In this document: one piece after another, positions 24,185-31,592 of the stretch
How the letters are laid out: each line of letters begins with the position of its first letter
How positions within the stretch are numbered: position 1 is the stretch's first letter
Origin: Acidobacteriota bacterium
GTDB taxonomy: Bacteria; Acidobacteriota; Vicinamibacteria; Vicinamibacterales; UBA8438
Reading direction: 5' to 3'
Assembly (NCBI GenBank): GCA_026706755.1
Contig: JAPOYG010000032.1
Location: 9,171-41,187, forward strand
DNA length: 32,017 nt
Program-made: the position numbers and the translations under genes
The notes under the pieces: model-generated
The model's input: only the letters and a program-made list of their open reading frames with translations
What the model was told of the DNA's origin: nothing
The model's database searches: none

Positions 24185-25183
24185 ATGTCCAACATGCACG
24201 CTCGGCTTGCCGCAATCGCACGGGTTCTTCCCGCCCTCCTCGTGACGGCCCTGCTGGCCCCGGCGCTCGTCGAGGCGCAGCCGGCGGCCGAGGGCACGTC
24301 GATACCGCGCACCGCGGACGGGCGCCCGAACCTGCAGGGCGTCTGGGACTTCAGCTCGCTGACCCCGCTGCAGCGGCCCGCCGAGCTGGCGGAACGGGAG
24401 TTCCTGACCGACGAGGACATATCGGCGCTGGAGGCGCGGGCCGCGACGCGGGTCGACCGGGCGCCGCCGCCGGGCAATCCCGGCAGCTACAACCGCTTCT
24501 GGTTCGACGACGGGACGAGAGTCGCGGGGACGCGCCGCACGTCGCTCATCGTCGATCCGGCGGACGGGCGCCTGCCGGGCTACACGCCGGAGGGCCGGGC
24601 GCGGATGGCCGCCCGTGCGGAGGCGCGCGACCGCAACGCCGGCCCCGAGGACCGCGACGTGGACGAGCGGTGCATCCTCGGGTTCAATTCCGGACCGCCC
24701 ATGCTGCCGGGCGCGTACAACAATTTCGTGCAGGTGTTCCAGACGCCGGGGCACGTGGCCATCCTCAACGAGATGGTCAACGACTCCCGGCTGGTGCCGC
24801 TGGACGGCCGGCCGACGCTCTCGGCCGGCGTGCGGCAGTGGCGGGGGGACTCGCGCGGCCGCTGGGAAGGGGACACGCTGGTCGTCGAGACCGCCAACTT
24901 CCGGGACCTCGGAACCGCGCACCCCGCGCCCAACATGGAGCTCCTGGAGGCGCTGGGGCCGGAGCTCCACCTGGTCGAGCGCTTCAGCCTGCTCGACGCG
25001 GACACGCTGCTCTACCGGTTCACGATCGACGATCGGACCGCCTTCACCGAGCCGTGGAGCGTCGAGACCACGATGGCGAGGTCGGCGGACCCGCTGTTCG
25101 AGTACGCGTGCCACGAGGGCAACTACGGCCTCTACAACATCCTCGCCGGCGCGCGCGCCGAGAGTCGGGCCGCCGGGCCGTAG
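24185..25183 (+). CDS. Secreted protein of the 'DGRPNLQGVW' type, unknown function
   Basis: Protein of 332 residues (or 329 from the ATG at 24194, which has the better-spaced AAAGGGGG). Signal peptide at about 1-32 with core 'VLPALLVTALLAPALVEA'. The mature start 'IPRTADGRPNLQGVWDFSSLTPLQRP' is a hallmark of a large secreted family that I associate with Acidobacteriota and relatives; its function is not known to me. Further conserved-looking blocks are 'RTSLIVDPADGRLPGYTPEGRAR', 'DERCILGFNSGPPMLPGAYNNFVQVFQTPGHVAI', 'GDSRGRWEGDTLVVETANF' and 'HLVERFSLLDADTLLYRFTIDDRTAFTEPW', then 'YACHEGNYGL' at the end. Two cysteines (in RCILG and ACHEG) could pair. The HpaI-family gene follows after 119 bases on the same strand. 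Confidence 0.85.
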   Translation: MSNMHARLAAIARVLPALLVTALLAPALVEAQPAAEGTSIPRTADGRPNLQGVWDFSSLTPLQRPAELAEREFLTDEDISALEARAATRVDRAPPPGNPGSYNRFWFDDGTRVAGTRRTSLIVDPADGRLPGYTPEGRARMAARAEARDRNAGPEDRDVDERCILGFNSGPPMLPGAYNNFVQVFQTPGHVAILNEMVNDSRLVPLDGRPTLSAGVRQWRGDSRGRWEGDTLVVETANFRDLGTAHPAPNMELLEALGPELHLVERFSLLDADTLLYRFTIDDRTAFTEPWSVETTMARSADPLFEYACHEGNYGLYNILAGARAESRAAGP

Positions 25184-25302
25184 AGGCCCTCGCGTCCGCC
25201 CGGCCGGGTCGACCCGGGCGCAGGAGATGCGGACGATCCCCGCCCGGGTTCCTGCGCGCGTCCCGGATCGCGCCGCCACACCGACCTCGAAAGGAGCCGC
25301 CC

Positions 25303-26223
25303 GTGACACCGACCGCCCCTCGAACCGCACTGCTCGCCGCCGCGCTCGTCGTCGGAGCGCTCACCCTCGCGCCCGCCCGACCGGCCGCGCAGGCCGGCCG
25401 CCTGCTGGACGTGGTCGAGCTGCTGGCGAACGGCGAGGTGGTGTTCGGCTCGTTCGCCAACGTCGAGTCGGGCGCGAGCGGAGCCATCGAGATGTCGCGC
25501 TCGCAGGCCGACTACATCTTCTTCGACATGGAGCACGGCCCCCTCGACATGGTCGAGCTGCGCGACTACATGCAGTACCTGCTCGACCCGGCGCAGGTGC
25601 TGCGGCGCGGCCGGCCCGGCACCGACAAGGCGGTCTGGGTGCGCATTCCGGCCAACGGGCGCGAGATGAACGAGTGGATGATCAAGAACGCCCTCGACCA
25701 GGGCGCGCACGGGATCATCGCTCCGCACATCGAGACCCCGGAGCAGGCGCTTCACGTCGTGCAGTCGATGCGCTATCCGCAGCGGGTCCGAGCCCCCGAC
25801 ACCGAGCCGGTCGGGCTCCGCGGCTCCGGGCCCGGCAACGCCGTCCGCTACTGGGGCGTCTCCGGCGCCGACTACATCGCGAAGGCCGACGTCTGGCCGC
25901 TCGACCCCGACGGCGAGCTCCTCAACATGATCCAGATCGAGAACCGGATCGGGATCGCCAACGTCGACGCCATCGCCCGCGTGCCCGGCGTCAGCATGCT
26001 GATGGCGGCGCCCGGCGACCTCGGCATGGCGTACGGGGGCGATGCCGCGGCGACCGAGGAGGCTCTTCAGACCGTGCTGCGCGCCGCGACCGCGGCCGGG
26101 CTCCCCTGCGCCATCACGGCCGGGCCGGACGACGTAGAGCGGCGCATCCGCGAGGGCTTCCGCGTCCTGATCGGCGGGCCGGAGATGATCGCGGTCGGCC
26201 GCCGGGCCGCGGGGCGCGAGTAG
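25303..26223 (+). CDS. Secreted HpcH/HpaI-family aldolase
   Basis: Class II pyruvate-type aldolase fold, 306 residues. All active-site residues of HpaI are in place: general base His78 in 'FFDMEHGPLD', Arg114 in 'VWVRIPANG', metal ligands Glu213 in 'IQIENRIG' and Asp239 in 'AAPGDLGMAYG'. HpaI enzymes cleave 4-hydroxy-2-oxo acids into pyruvate and an aldehyde, normally in the cytoplasm. Here the core is preceded by a clear signal peptide (1-31: Arg7, core 'LLAAALVVGALTLA', cut near AAQA-G), so the product should be exported, which is unusual. GTG at 25303 is chosen for AAAGGAG 7 bases before it. Two insertions ('AQVLRRGRPGTDKA' and the 'DTEPVGLRGSGPGNAVRYWG' region) distinguish it from E. coli HpaI. 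Confidence 0.88.
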   Translation: MTPTAPRTALLAAALVVGALTLAPARPAAQAGRLLDVVELLANGEVVFGSFANVESGASGAIEMSRSQADYIFFDMEHGPLDMVELRDYMQYLLDPAQVLRRGRPGTDKAVWVRIPANGREMNEWMIKNALDQGAHGIIAPHIETPEQALHVVQSMRYPQRVRAPDTEPVGLRGSGPGNAVRYWGVSGADYIAKADVWPLDPDGELLNMIQIENRIGIANVDAIARVPGVSMLMAAPGDLGMAYGGDAAATEEALQTVLRAATAAGLPCAITAGPDDVERRIREGFRVLIGGPEMIAVGRRAAGRE

Positions 26224-26294
26224 GGCCGGCCGCCGCGCCGAGCCGGCTCGGTGACCGTGCGGCGCGGCCGCCCGCAGTCCCACCCCATCCAATC

Positions 26295-26323
26295 GCGGCG
26301 ACGCGGCGACGCGGCGACGCGGC
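26295..26323. repeat. 8-bp tandem repeat, 3.6 units
   Basis: GCGGCGAC repeated three times perfectly from 26295 to 26318, plus GCGGC. The unit is not a multiple of three, so a change in copy number would shift any frame across it. Confidence 0.7.
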
Positions 26324-26808
26324 TGCACCTGTGGGTCCTGTCCTACCAGGGGATGCCCTTCGTGGCCGCCGCGCTGATCCGCTTCCTGCGGTCGCCTTCG
26401 CCGGCGTGGACTGCCGCGCTGACCGTCGCCTTCCTCGCGCGGCGCTCGTGAGTTGGTACCTCGCCGCGATCACCGCCGTGCTCACGGGCGTGCTGGCTCT
26501 GCTGCACGCCGGCGGCCAGAAGTTGACGCTGCGGCACGCCGCGGGCGCCGCGGCGGGCCTGGCGGTGTGCGGACGCTGTACGCCGGCTACACCGCCCTGG
26601 CCGTGGCGCTGGCCGGCCTCGCCCTCCGGGGTCCGCGCACGGCAGCTGACGGCTGGGCCGAGCGGGCAGGGGCGCCCGCGATGAGCGGACGGTGGATCGC
26701 AAGCGGATAGGGCCGCAGCGTCCCCGGCGGTCTCCGACCGCCGATGCACGCGGCCGCGTTCCGGAAGACAACGTGCGCTGGCGGCGCCGCGCCCGACAGG
26801 GGATAGGA

Positions 26809-26814
26809 GATAAT
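26809..26814 (+). promoter_or_regulatory. Possible -10 element for TAXI gene
   Basis: GATAAT (5 of 6 to TATAAT), giving a start near 26821 and a leader of about 39 bases that contains the AGGAGG of the TAXI gene. No good -35. Confidence 0.4.
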
Positions 26815-26859
26815 GGGCGCCTTGCGGCGTGGAGTGGCACCCGGACAGGAGGCGGCAGA

Positions 26860-27882
26860 ATGACGTCACGAAGGCCTGAGCGTGCGGCGCGGCGGGCAGT
26901 CGTTGGGCGGCGGCTCGTGCTGGCGGCGACTGCAGCATTGGTCGCCGCGCCGCTGGCGTGCGTCTCGCCGGACAGCGGCGGGCTGACCGTGCGGCTGTCG
27001 ATCGCCACCGGGGGCACGGGGGGCGTCTACTACCCCTACGGCGGCGGCATCGCGAAGATCATCAGCGATCACGTCGAGGGCGTCGAGGCGACCGCGGAGG
27101 TAACGGCCGGCACCGTCGACAACCTGAAGTTCATCGCCAGCCGATCCGCCGACCTCGCCTTCGGGCTGGCCGACTCCATCGACGACGCGGCGAACCAGCG
27201 GGGGGCATTCGCCGACTTCGGCGCGGTGCCGATGCGCGCCCTCGCCGTCCTCTACGACAACTACAACCACCTCGTCTCGGTGACCGCAACGGGCATCGAG
27301 ACCGTCGCGGACCTCGAGGGGCGCGTCGTCTCGACCGGCGCCCCGGGGAGCGGGACGGAGGTCAGCGCCTTCCGCATCCTCGAGGCGGCCGGCGTGGATC
27401 CCGACACCGGCATCCGCAAGCAGAGCCTGGGCGCCGCCCAGTCGGTCGATGCCATCAAGGACGACAAGATCGACGCCTTCTTCTTCAGCGGCGGGCTGCC
27501 GACCGGGGCCATCCTCGATCTGGCATCGACCCCCGGGCGCACGATCAAGGTCGTGCCCAACGGCGAGACCCTGGCGACGCTGCAGGAGCAGTACGGGTCG
27601 CTCGTCTACCACGACTCCCCCATCCCGCCGTCGACCTATCCCGGCATGGAGGAGACGGTTACCGTCGTCGCGGTGTCCAACGTCCTCGTCGTCCACGAGG
27701 CGATGGACGCCGATCTCGCGTACGAGCTGACGCGGGTCCTCTTCGAACAGCACGAGGAGCTGGCCGCGGTGCATCCGATGGCGGCGGTGCTGACGCTGGA
27801 GTCGGCGACCTCTGGGTCGCCCATCCCGTTCCACGACGGCGCCGCCCGCTACTACCGGGAGCGGGGCGCCTGGTCCGAGTGA
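26860..27882 (+). CDS. TAXI-family TRAP transporter solute-binding lipoprotein
   Basis: Periplasm-facing substrate-binding protein of 340 residues. An Arg-rich N-terminus and hydrophobic segment end in a lipobox (PLAC, Cys34), so it is probably a lipoprotein; most TAXI proteins are simply secreted. Family signs are 'LSIATGGTGGVYYPYGGGIAKII' after the lipobox, 'VTAGTVDNLKFIASRSADLAFGLADSIDDA', 'VVSTGAPGSGTEVSAFRILEAAG', 'AIKDDKIDAFFFSGGLPTGAI' and 'YPGMEETVTVVAVSNVLVVHE'. TAXI proteins bring carboxylates such as glutamate or 2-oxoglutarate to the permease. ATG at 26860 has AGGAGG 7 bases before it. The fused permease follows after 225 bases containing a strong hairpin, which may set the ratio of the two products. 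Confidence 0.94.
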   Translation: MTSRRPERAARRAVVGRRLVLAATAALVAAPLACVSPDSGGLTVRLSIATGGTGGVYYPYGGGIAKIISDHVEGVEATAEVTAGTVDNLKFIASRSADLAFGLADSIDDAANQRGAFADFGAVPMRALAVLYDNYNHLVSVTATGIETVADLEGRVVSTGAPGSGTEVSAFRILEAAGVDPDTGIRKQSLGAAQSVDAIKDDKIDAFFFSGGLPTGAILDLASTPGRTIKVVPNGETLATLQEQYGSLVYHDSPIPPSTYPGMEETVTVVAVSNVLVVHEAMDADLAYELTRVLFEQHEELAAVHPMAAVLTLESATSGSPIPFHDGAARYYRERGAWSE

Positions 27883-28002
27883 CGGCACCCGCGGCGAAAG
27901 CGGCGGACCGGATGCGAGGGTTGGAAGGTCCGGGGGCGGACGCCTCGACCGGGCTCGCCGTTCGTCGCCTGCGGCTCCGCTCGGCGCCCAAGCCAATCTT
28001 TC

Positions 28003-28035
28003 AGGAATCCGCGTCGTTCTACGGCGCGGATTCCT
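28003..28035 (+). terminator. Strong intercistronic hairpin, 11-bp perfect stem
   Basis: AGGAATCCGCG (28003-28013) pairs perfectly with CGCGGATTCCT (28025-28035) around an 11-base loop. No T tract follows. Lying between the binding-protein gene and its permease, it could end or protect the upstream mRNA. Confidence 0.55.
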
Positions 28036-28095
28036 CGTGACGGCGCGCGCTCGGGCCCGGCGCCCCTGCGGCCCGCACGGCGCGGCGCGGGGCCG

Positions 28096-28101
28096 TAGAA
28101 T
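28096..28101 (+). promoter_or_regulatory. Probable -10 element, leaderless start of TRAP permease
   Basis: TAGAAT, 6 bases before the GTG at 28108, with no ribosome-binding site between. It suggests that the permease has its own transcript. Confidence 0.5.
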
Positions 28102-28107
28102 GGGCGC

Positions 28108-30093
28108 GTGGTAACCAACGGCGCTCCACTTCCCGGGCGGGCCGGCACTGGAGAGTCGCGGTCGACGCTGACGACCGCGGCGCCCAACTCGCCCGCCGAG
28201 ACGTTCGACGACCCGGAAGCGGACGTCCCGAGTCGCAAGCTGACGGGCCGGACCGCCACCCTGGTCACCGTACTGGCCGCGGGCCTGTCGTGCTACGCCC
28301 TCTACTGGGTGGTCGGCATCGTCCAGCCGCAGATATACCGCGTCAGCTTCCTTCTGATCACCCTGGTCCTGACGTTCCTCGTCTTCCCCGCCCTGCCGCG
28401 CTGGCGGGAGCGCGTGACCTGGACCGACTGGGCCCTGGCCGCGGTCTCGGTGGCCGCGCTGGCCTGGCCGATCATCGACTTCGAGCAGTTCGTCTACCGC
28501 GCCGCCACCCCGACCGGGCTGGATCTCGCGCTCGGCGCGGTGACGACCCTGCTCGTGTTGGAGGCGACGCGGCGCACGGTCGGTCCGATCCTGCCGGTCA
28601 CCGCAGTGGCGTTCCTCCTCTACGGCTACTACGGGCCGTTTCTCGAGCTCGTCGGCCTGGAGCTGTTCGCCCACCGGGGCTACGACGTGGCCCGGCTCGT
28701 CGGGACGCTCTACATGACGCTGGAGGGGATCTTCGGCGTACCGCTCAACGTCTGCGCGACGTTCATCATCCTCTTCACGATCTTCGGCTCCATCCTGGGC
28801 CACTCGGGCGCCGGGCAGTTCTTCATCACCTGGACGATGTCCGCGTTCGGCCGCTCCGAGAGCGGCGCCGGACCGGGCCGAACGGTGACGCTGTCGGGGT
28901 TCCTGCTCGGCACCGTGTCGGGGAGCGGCGTGGCGACGACCGTCACGCTCGGTGCGGTCGTCTGGCCGATGCTGCGGCGGGCCGGATTCTCGGCCGAGAT
29001 CGGCGGCGGCATCCTGTCCGCCAGCGGCATCGGGGCCATCATGGCGCCGCCGATGATGGGCGCGGCCGCGTTCCTCATCGCCGAGTTCCTGCAGATCACC
29101 TACCTGCAGGTGATCGTCATGGCGATCATCCCGGCGATCCTCTACTACCTGTCCATTGTCCTGATGATCGAGGCCGACGCGCGCCGGCTCGGCACGCGCG
29201 CGGTCGACGTCGACGTCCCGTCCGTCGGCGAGCTGACGCGCCGCGCCGGCTACCAGTTCCTGCCGCTCATTTCGATCATCGCGCTCCTGGTGACCGGGAT
29301 GACCCCGTTCCGCGCCGTGTTCCTGTCGACGCTGCTGGCCGTCGGCCTCAGCTTCCTGCGGAAGGAGAACGCGTTGCGGCCGCGCCGGCTGGTGGCCGCG
29401 CTCGAGGCAGGGGGGCGCGGCGTGCTGTCGGTCGCCGCGACGACGGCCACGGCCGGCGTCATCGTGGGCGTCGTGACCCTGACCGGCCTCGGGTTGAAGC
29501 TGTCGGGAATCATCGTCTCGCTCGCGGGCGGCAACATCTTCCTGACCGTCGTCTACGCCGCCGTTGCCGTCTGGATGCTCGGCCTGGCCGTGCCGGTCAC
29601 CGCGTCGTACATCATCGCCGCCGTCATGATCGCGCCGGCGCTGACGCTGGTGGGCGTCCCCGACTTCGCCGCCCACATGTTCATCTTCTACTACGCCGTG
29701 CTCTCCGAGGTCAGCCCGCCGACGGCGCTCTCCCCGTTCGCCGCCGCGGCCATCACCGGCGGCAACCCGTTCCAGACGATGATGCTCACCTGGAAGTACA
29801 CACTGCCGGCCTTCCTGGTGCCGTTCGCCTTCACCGTGAGCCCGGAAGGGGCCGGGGTGCTGCTGCAGGCGCCGGTCGGCGACGTCATCCGCACCGTCGG
29901 CACGGCGGCGGTCGGCGTCAGCGCCCTCGCCATGGGGCTCGGGGGCTGGCTGCGGCAGGCGACGACCCCGGTCGAGCGGGTCCTGGCCATCGCCGGGGGG
30001 CTGCTGCTCTTCTACGCGACCGCGGCCACGGATATCATGGGCGTACTGCTGTTCGGCGCGGCAATCGCGCTCCACCTGGTCCGCACACGCTGA
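28108..30093 (+). CDS. TRAP transporter permease, fused 4TM/12TM (TAXI type)
   Basis: Inner-membrane protein of 661 residues in which the small DctQ-like and large DctM-like TRAP subunits are one chain, as usual for TAXI systems. A soluble N-terminal stretch (about 1-48) is followed by small-subunit membrane segments ('TLVTVLAAGLSCYALYWVVG', 'SFLLITLVLTFLVFPAL' and others). The large subunit has 'GSILGHSGAGQFFITWTMSAFG', 'GFLLGTVSGSGVATTVTLGAVVWPML', 'GAIMAPPMMGAAAFLIAEFL' and 'SEVSPPTALSPFAAAAITGGNP'. It would use the sodium gradient to carry the solute delivered by the TAXI protein upstream. GTG at 28108 is the first start in frame; it lacks a ribosome-binding site but has TAGAAT 6 bases before it. 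The serine hydrolase gene begins 9 bases after the stop. Confidence 0.94.
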   Translation: MVTNGAPLPGRAGTGESRSTLTTAAPNSPAETFDDPEADVPSRKLTGRTATLVTVLAAGLSCYALYWVVGIVQPQIYRVSFLLITLVLTFLVFPALPRWRERVTWTDWALAAVSVAALAWPIIDFEQFVYRAATPTGLDLALGAVTTLLVLEATRRTVGPILPVTAVAFLLYGYYGPFLELVGLELFAHRGYDVARLVGTLYMTLEGIFGVPLNVCATFIILFTIFGSILGHSGAGQFFITWTMSAFGRSESGAGPGRTVTLSGFLLGTVSGSGVATTVTLGAVVWPMLRRAGFSAEIGGGILSASGIGAIMAPPMMGAAAFLIAEFLQITYLQVIVMAIIPAILYYLSIVLMIEADARRLGTRAVDVDVPSVGELTRRAGYQFLPLISIIALLVTGMTPFRAVFLSTLLAVGLSFLRKENALRPRRLVAALEAGGRGVLSVAATTATAGVIVGVVTLTGLGLKLSGIIVSLAGGNIFLTVVYAAVAVWMLGLAVPVTASYIIAAVMIAPALTLVGVPDFAAHMFIFYYAVLSEVSPPTALSPFAAAAITGGNPFQTMMLTWKYTLPAFLVPFAFTVSPEGAGVLLQAPVGDVIRTVGTAAVGVSALAMGLGGWLRQATTPVERVLAIAGGLLLFYATAATDIMGVLLFGAAIALHLVRTR

Positions 30094-30102
30094 GGTGATG
30101 TC

Positions 30103-31386
30103 ATGAGGTCACGCATTCGCCGGACGGCGCTCGCCGTCCTCGTCGCGCTCGTCGTCGCGCTGGTCCCGTCTTCGCTCCTCGCGCAGGGACTGACCCGCGC
30201 GGTGCCGGAATCCGTCGGCATGTCGTCCGACCGGCTCGAACGGCTGACGGAGGCGCTCGAGGGCTACGTCGACGATGGCCAGATGGCCGGAGCCGTCGCA
30301 ATCGTGGTCCGGCGCGGCCGCATCGCCTACCTGGAAGCGGTCGGCCAGCGCGACGTCGCCTCGGGCTCGGCGATGACGGACGACGCGATCTTCCGCATCG
30401 CGTCGCAGACGAAGGCGCTCGTCAGCACGGGCGTGATGCTCCTGCAGGAGGAGGGCCGGCTGCTCATCACCGATCCCGTCGGCGACTACCTGCCCGCCTT
30501 CGGGAACACGACCGTCGCCGAGCCGAACGAGGCGGGCGGCTACGACGTGGTCCCGCCGCGGCGTCCCATCACCATCCGCGACCTCCTTACGCACACCGCC
30601 GGCATCAGCTACGGCAGCGGCCCGGCTGCCGACAAGTGGCAGGAGGCCGAGATCACGGGCTGGTACTTCGCCGACCGCGACGAGACGGTGGGCGACGTCA
30701 TGGACCGGCTCGCCGCGCTGCCGCTCGACGCGCACCCGGGCGAGGCGTGGATCTACGGCTACAACACCGACATCCTCGGCGCGATGATCGAGAAGATCAG
30801 CGGGCAGACCCTCGGCGCGTTCCTCGGCGAGCGCCTGCTCGCCCCCCTCGGCATGGACGACACGCACTTCTTCCTGCCGACCGACAAGGTCCACCGACTG
30901 GCCACCGTCTACTCGTCGACCGACGACGGCGGCATCGAGCGCGCGCCCGATCCGGGGCACATGGTCGGTCAGGGCGCCTACGTGCACGGCCCGCGCAAGA
31001 GCTTCTCGGGCGGCGCCGGCCTGCTCTCGACCGCGACCGACTACGCGACGTTCCTGCAGACGATGCTGAACGGCGGCACGTTCGACGGCACGCGCGTCCT
31101 CTCGCGCAAGACCGTCGAGTCGATGACGGTCGACCATCTCGACGGCATCGCCTTCCGCTCCGGACAGGGCTTCGGCCTCGGCTTCTCCATCATGGAGAAC
31201 CCGGCCGCCCTCGGCCTGCCCGCGTCGAAGGGCGAGTACGGCTGGGGCGGCGCCTACCATTCGACCTACTGGGTCGACCCGGCCGAGGAGATGGTCGTCG
31301 TCTACCTGACGCAGCTCATCCCGGCCCGCGGCATCGACGACCACGGCAAGCTGCGCACCCTGATCCACCAGGCGATCATCGACTGA
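30103..31386 (+). CDS. Secreted serine hydrolase (beta-lactamase class C fold)
   Basis: Periplasmic protein of 427 residues of the esterase/D-aminopeptidase/penicillin-binding group. Signal peptide at 1-28 (core 'ALAVLVALVVALVPSSLLAQ'). The SxxK motif is SQTK with Ser101 and Lys104; the second motif region is 'WIYGYNTDILG' (Tyr218, an esterase-like YxxN form), and 'LLTHTAGISYG' and 'GYGWGGAYHSTYWVDP' (third-motif region) also fit. These features are more like EstB-type esterases than true beta-lactamases, so antibiotic resistance should not be assumed. It begins 9 bases after the permease stop, with GAGGTGA as ribosome-binding site, so it is probably in the TAXI-TRAP operon and may release the solute that is taken up. 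Confidence 0.9.
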   Translation: MRSRIRRTALAVLVALVVALVPSSLLAQGLTRAVPESVGMSSDRLERLTEALEGYVDDGQMAGAVAIVVRRGRIAYLEAVGQRDVASGSAMTDDAIFRIASQTKALVSTGVMLLQEEGRLLITDPVGDYLPAFGNTTVAEPNEAGGYDVVPPRRPITIRDLLTHTAGISYGSGPAADKWQEAEITGWYFADRDETVGDVMDRLAALPLDAHPGEAWIYGYNTDILGAMIEKISGQTLGAFLGERLLAPLGMDDTHFFLPTDKVHRLATVYSSTDDGGIERAPDPGHMVGQGAYVHGPRKSFSGGAGLLSTATDYATFLQTMLNGGTFDGTRVLSRKTVESMTVDHLDGIAFRSGQGFGLGFSIMENPAALGLPASKGEYGWGGAYHSTYWVDPAEEMVVVYLTQLIPARGIDDHGKLRTLIHQAIID

Positions 31387-31458
31387 CGGCCCGGCGGCGA
31401 CGGATCGGCCTGGGGACGACGGACGCCGGGCGATTGCCGACCAGGCGATCATCGACTG
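31367..31458. repeat. 19-bp direct repeat, one copy at the end of the serine hydrolase gene
   Basis: ACCAGGCGATCATCGACTG occurs at 31367-31385 (covering the gene's last codons and most of the stop) and again at 31440-31458, 73 bases on. In the second copy the base after the repeat is C, so the stop is lost. It looks like a local duplication of the gene end. Confidence 0.75.
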
Positions 31459-31474
31459 CGGGGGCGGCGGCCAC

Positions 31475-31507
31475 GGAACGCCCGGCGACGAGAACGCCGG
31501 GCGTTCC
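31475..31507 (+). terminator. Strong hairpin after serine hydrolase gene, 13-bp perfect stem
   Basis: GGAACGCCCGGCG (31475-31487) pairs perfectly with CGCCGGGCGTTCC (31495-31507) around a 7-base loop. No T tract follows, but it is the strongest stem in the window and lies 88 bases after the stop, so it probably marks the transcript end. Confidence 0.6.
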
Positions 31508-31592
31508 CGAGAGGCCGTAGCGGCGGAACGGGGTTGACGGCCATCGCCGCCCCGGCCCTTGCGTCGGCCCCGCGCAGCTGGAGTGACGACAC

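Larger units (their letters stand above)
26224..26859 (+). pseudogene. 636-base stretch with a broken small membrane-protein gene
   Basis: No intact gene of normal size. On the plus strand, hydrophobic sequence continues through three frames: frame of 26251-26451 ('LSYQGMPFVAAALIRFL', ends TGA at 26449-26451), then the frame from GTG 26449 ('SWYLAAITAVLTGVLALLHAGG ... AGAAAGLAV'), then from about 26568 the next frame ('RTLYAGYTALAVALAGLALRG', ending at 26710). Joined, this reads as about 110 residues with three or four membrane segments, so I infer a gene with at least two frameshifts. An 8-bp tandem repeat lies near its start. From 26711 to 26859 there is only the promoter region of the next gene. 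Sequencing error is an alternative explanation. Confidence 0.35.

Noticed and set aside
26866-30075. A 1069-codon open frame on the minus strand
   Set aside because: It is antisense to the TAXI and TRAP genes, rich in Arg/Gly/Asp/His repeats and without any domain. It is a product of high GC content. The same holds for the other long antisense frames (e.g. 13585-16194, 16041-18305, 19230-22001).
30103-31386. Beta-lactamase giving antibiotic resistance
   Set aside because: The fold is shared by esterases and peptidases; the second motif is esterase-like and the gene belongs to a transporter operon.
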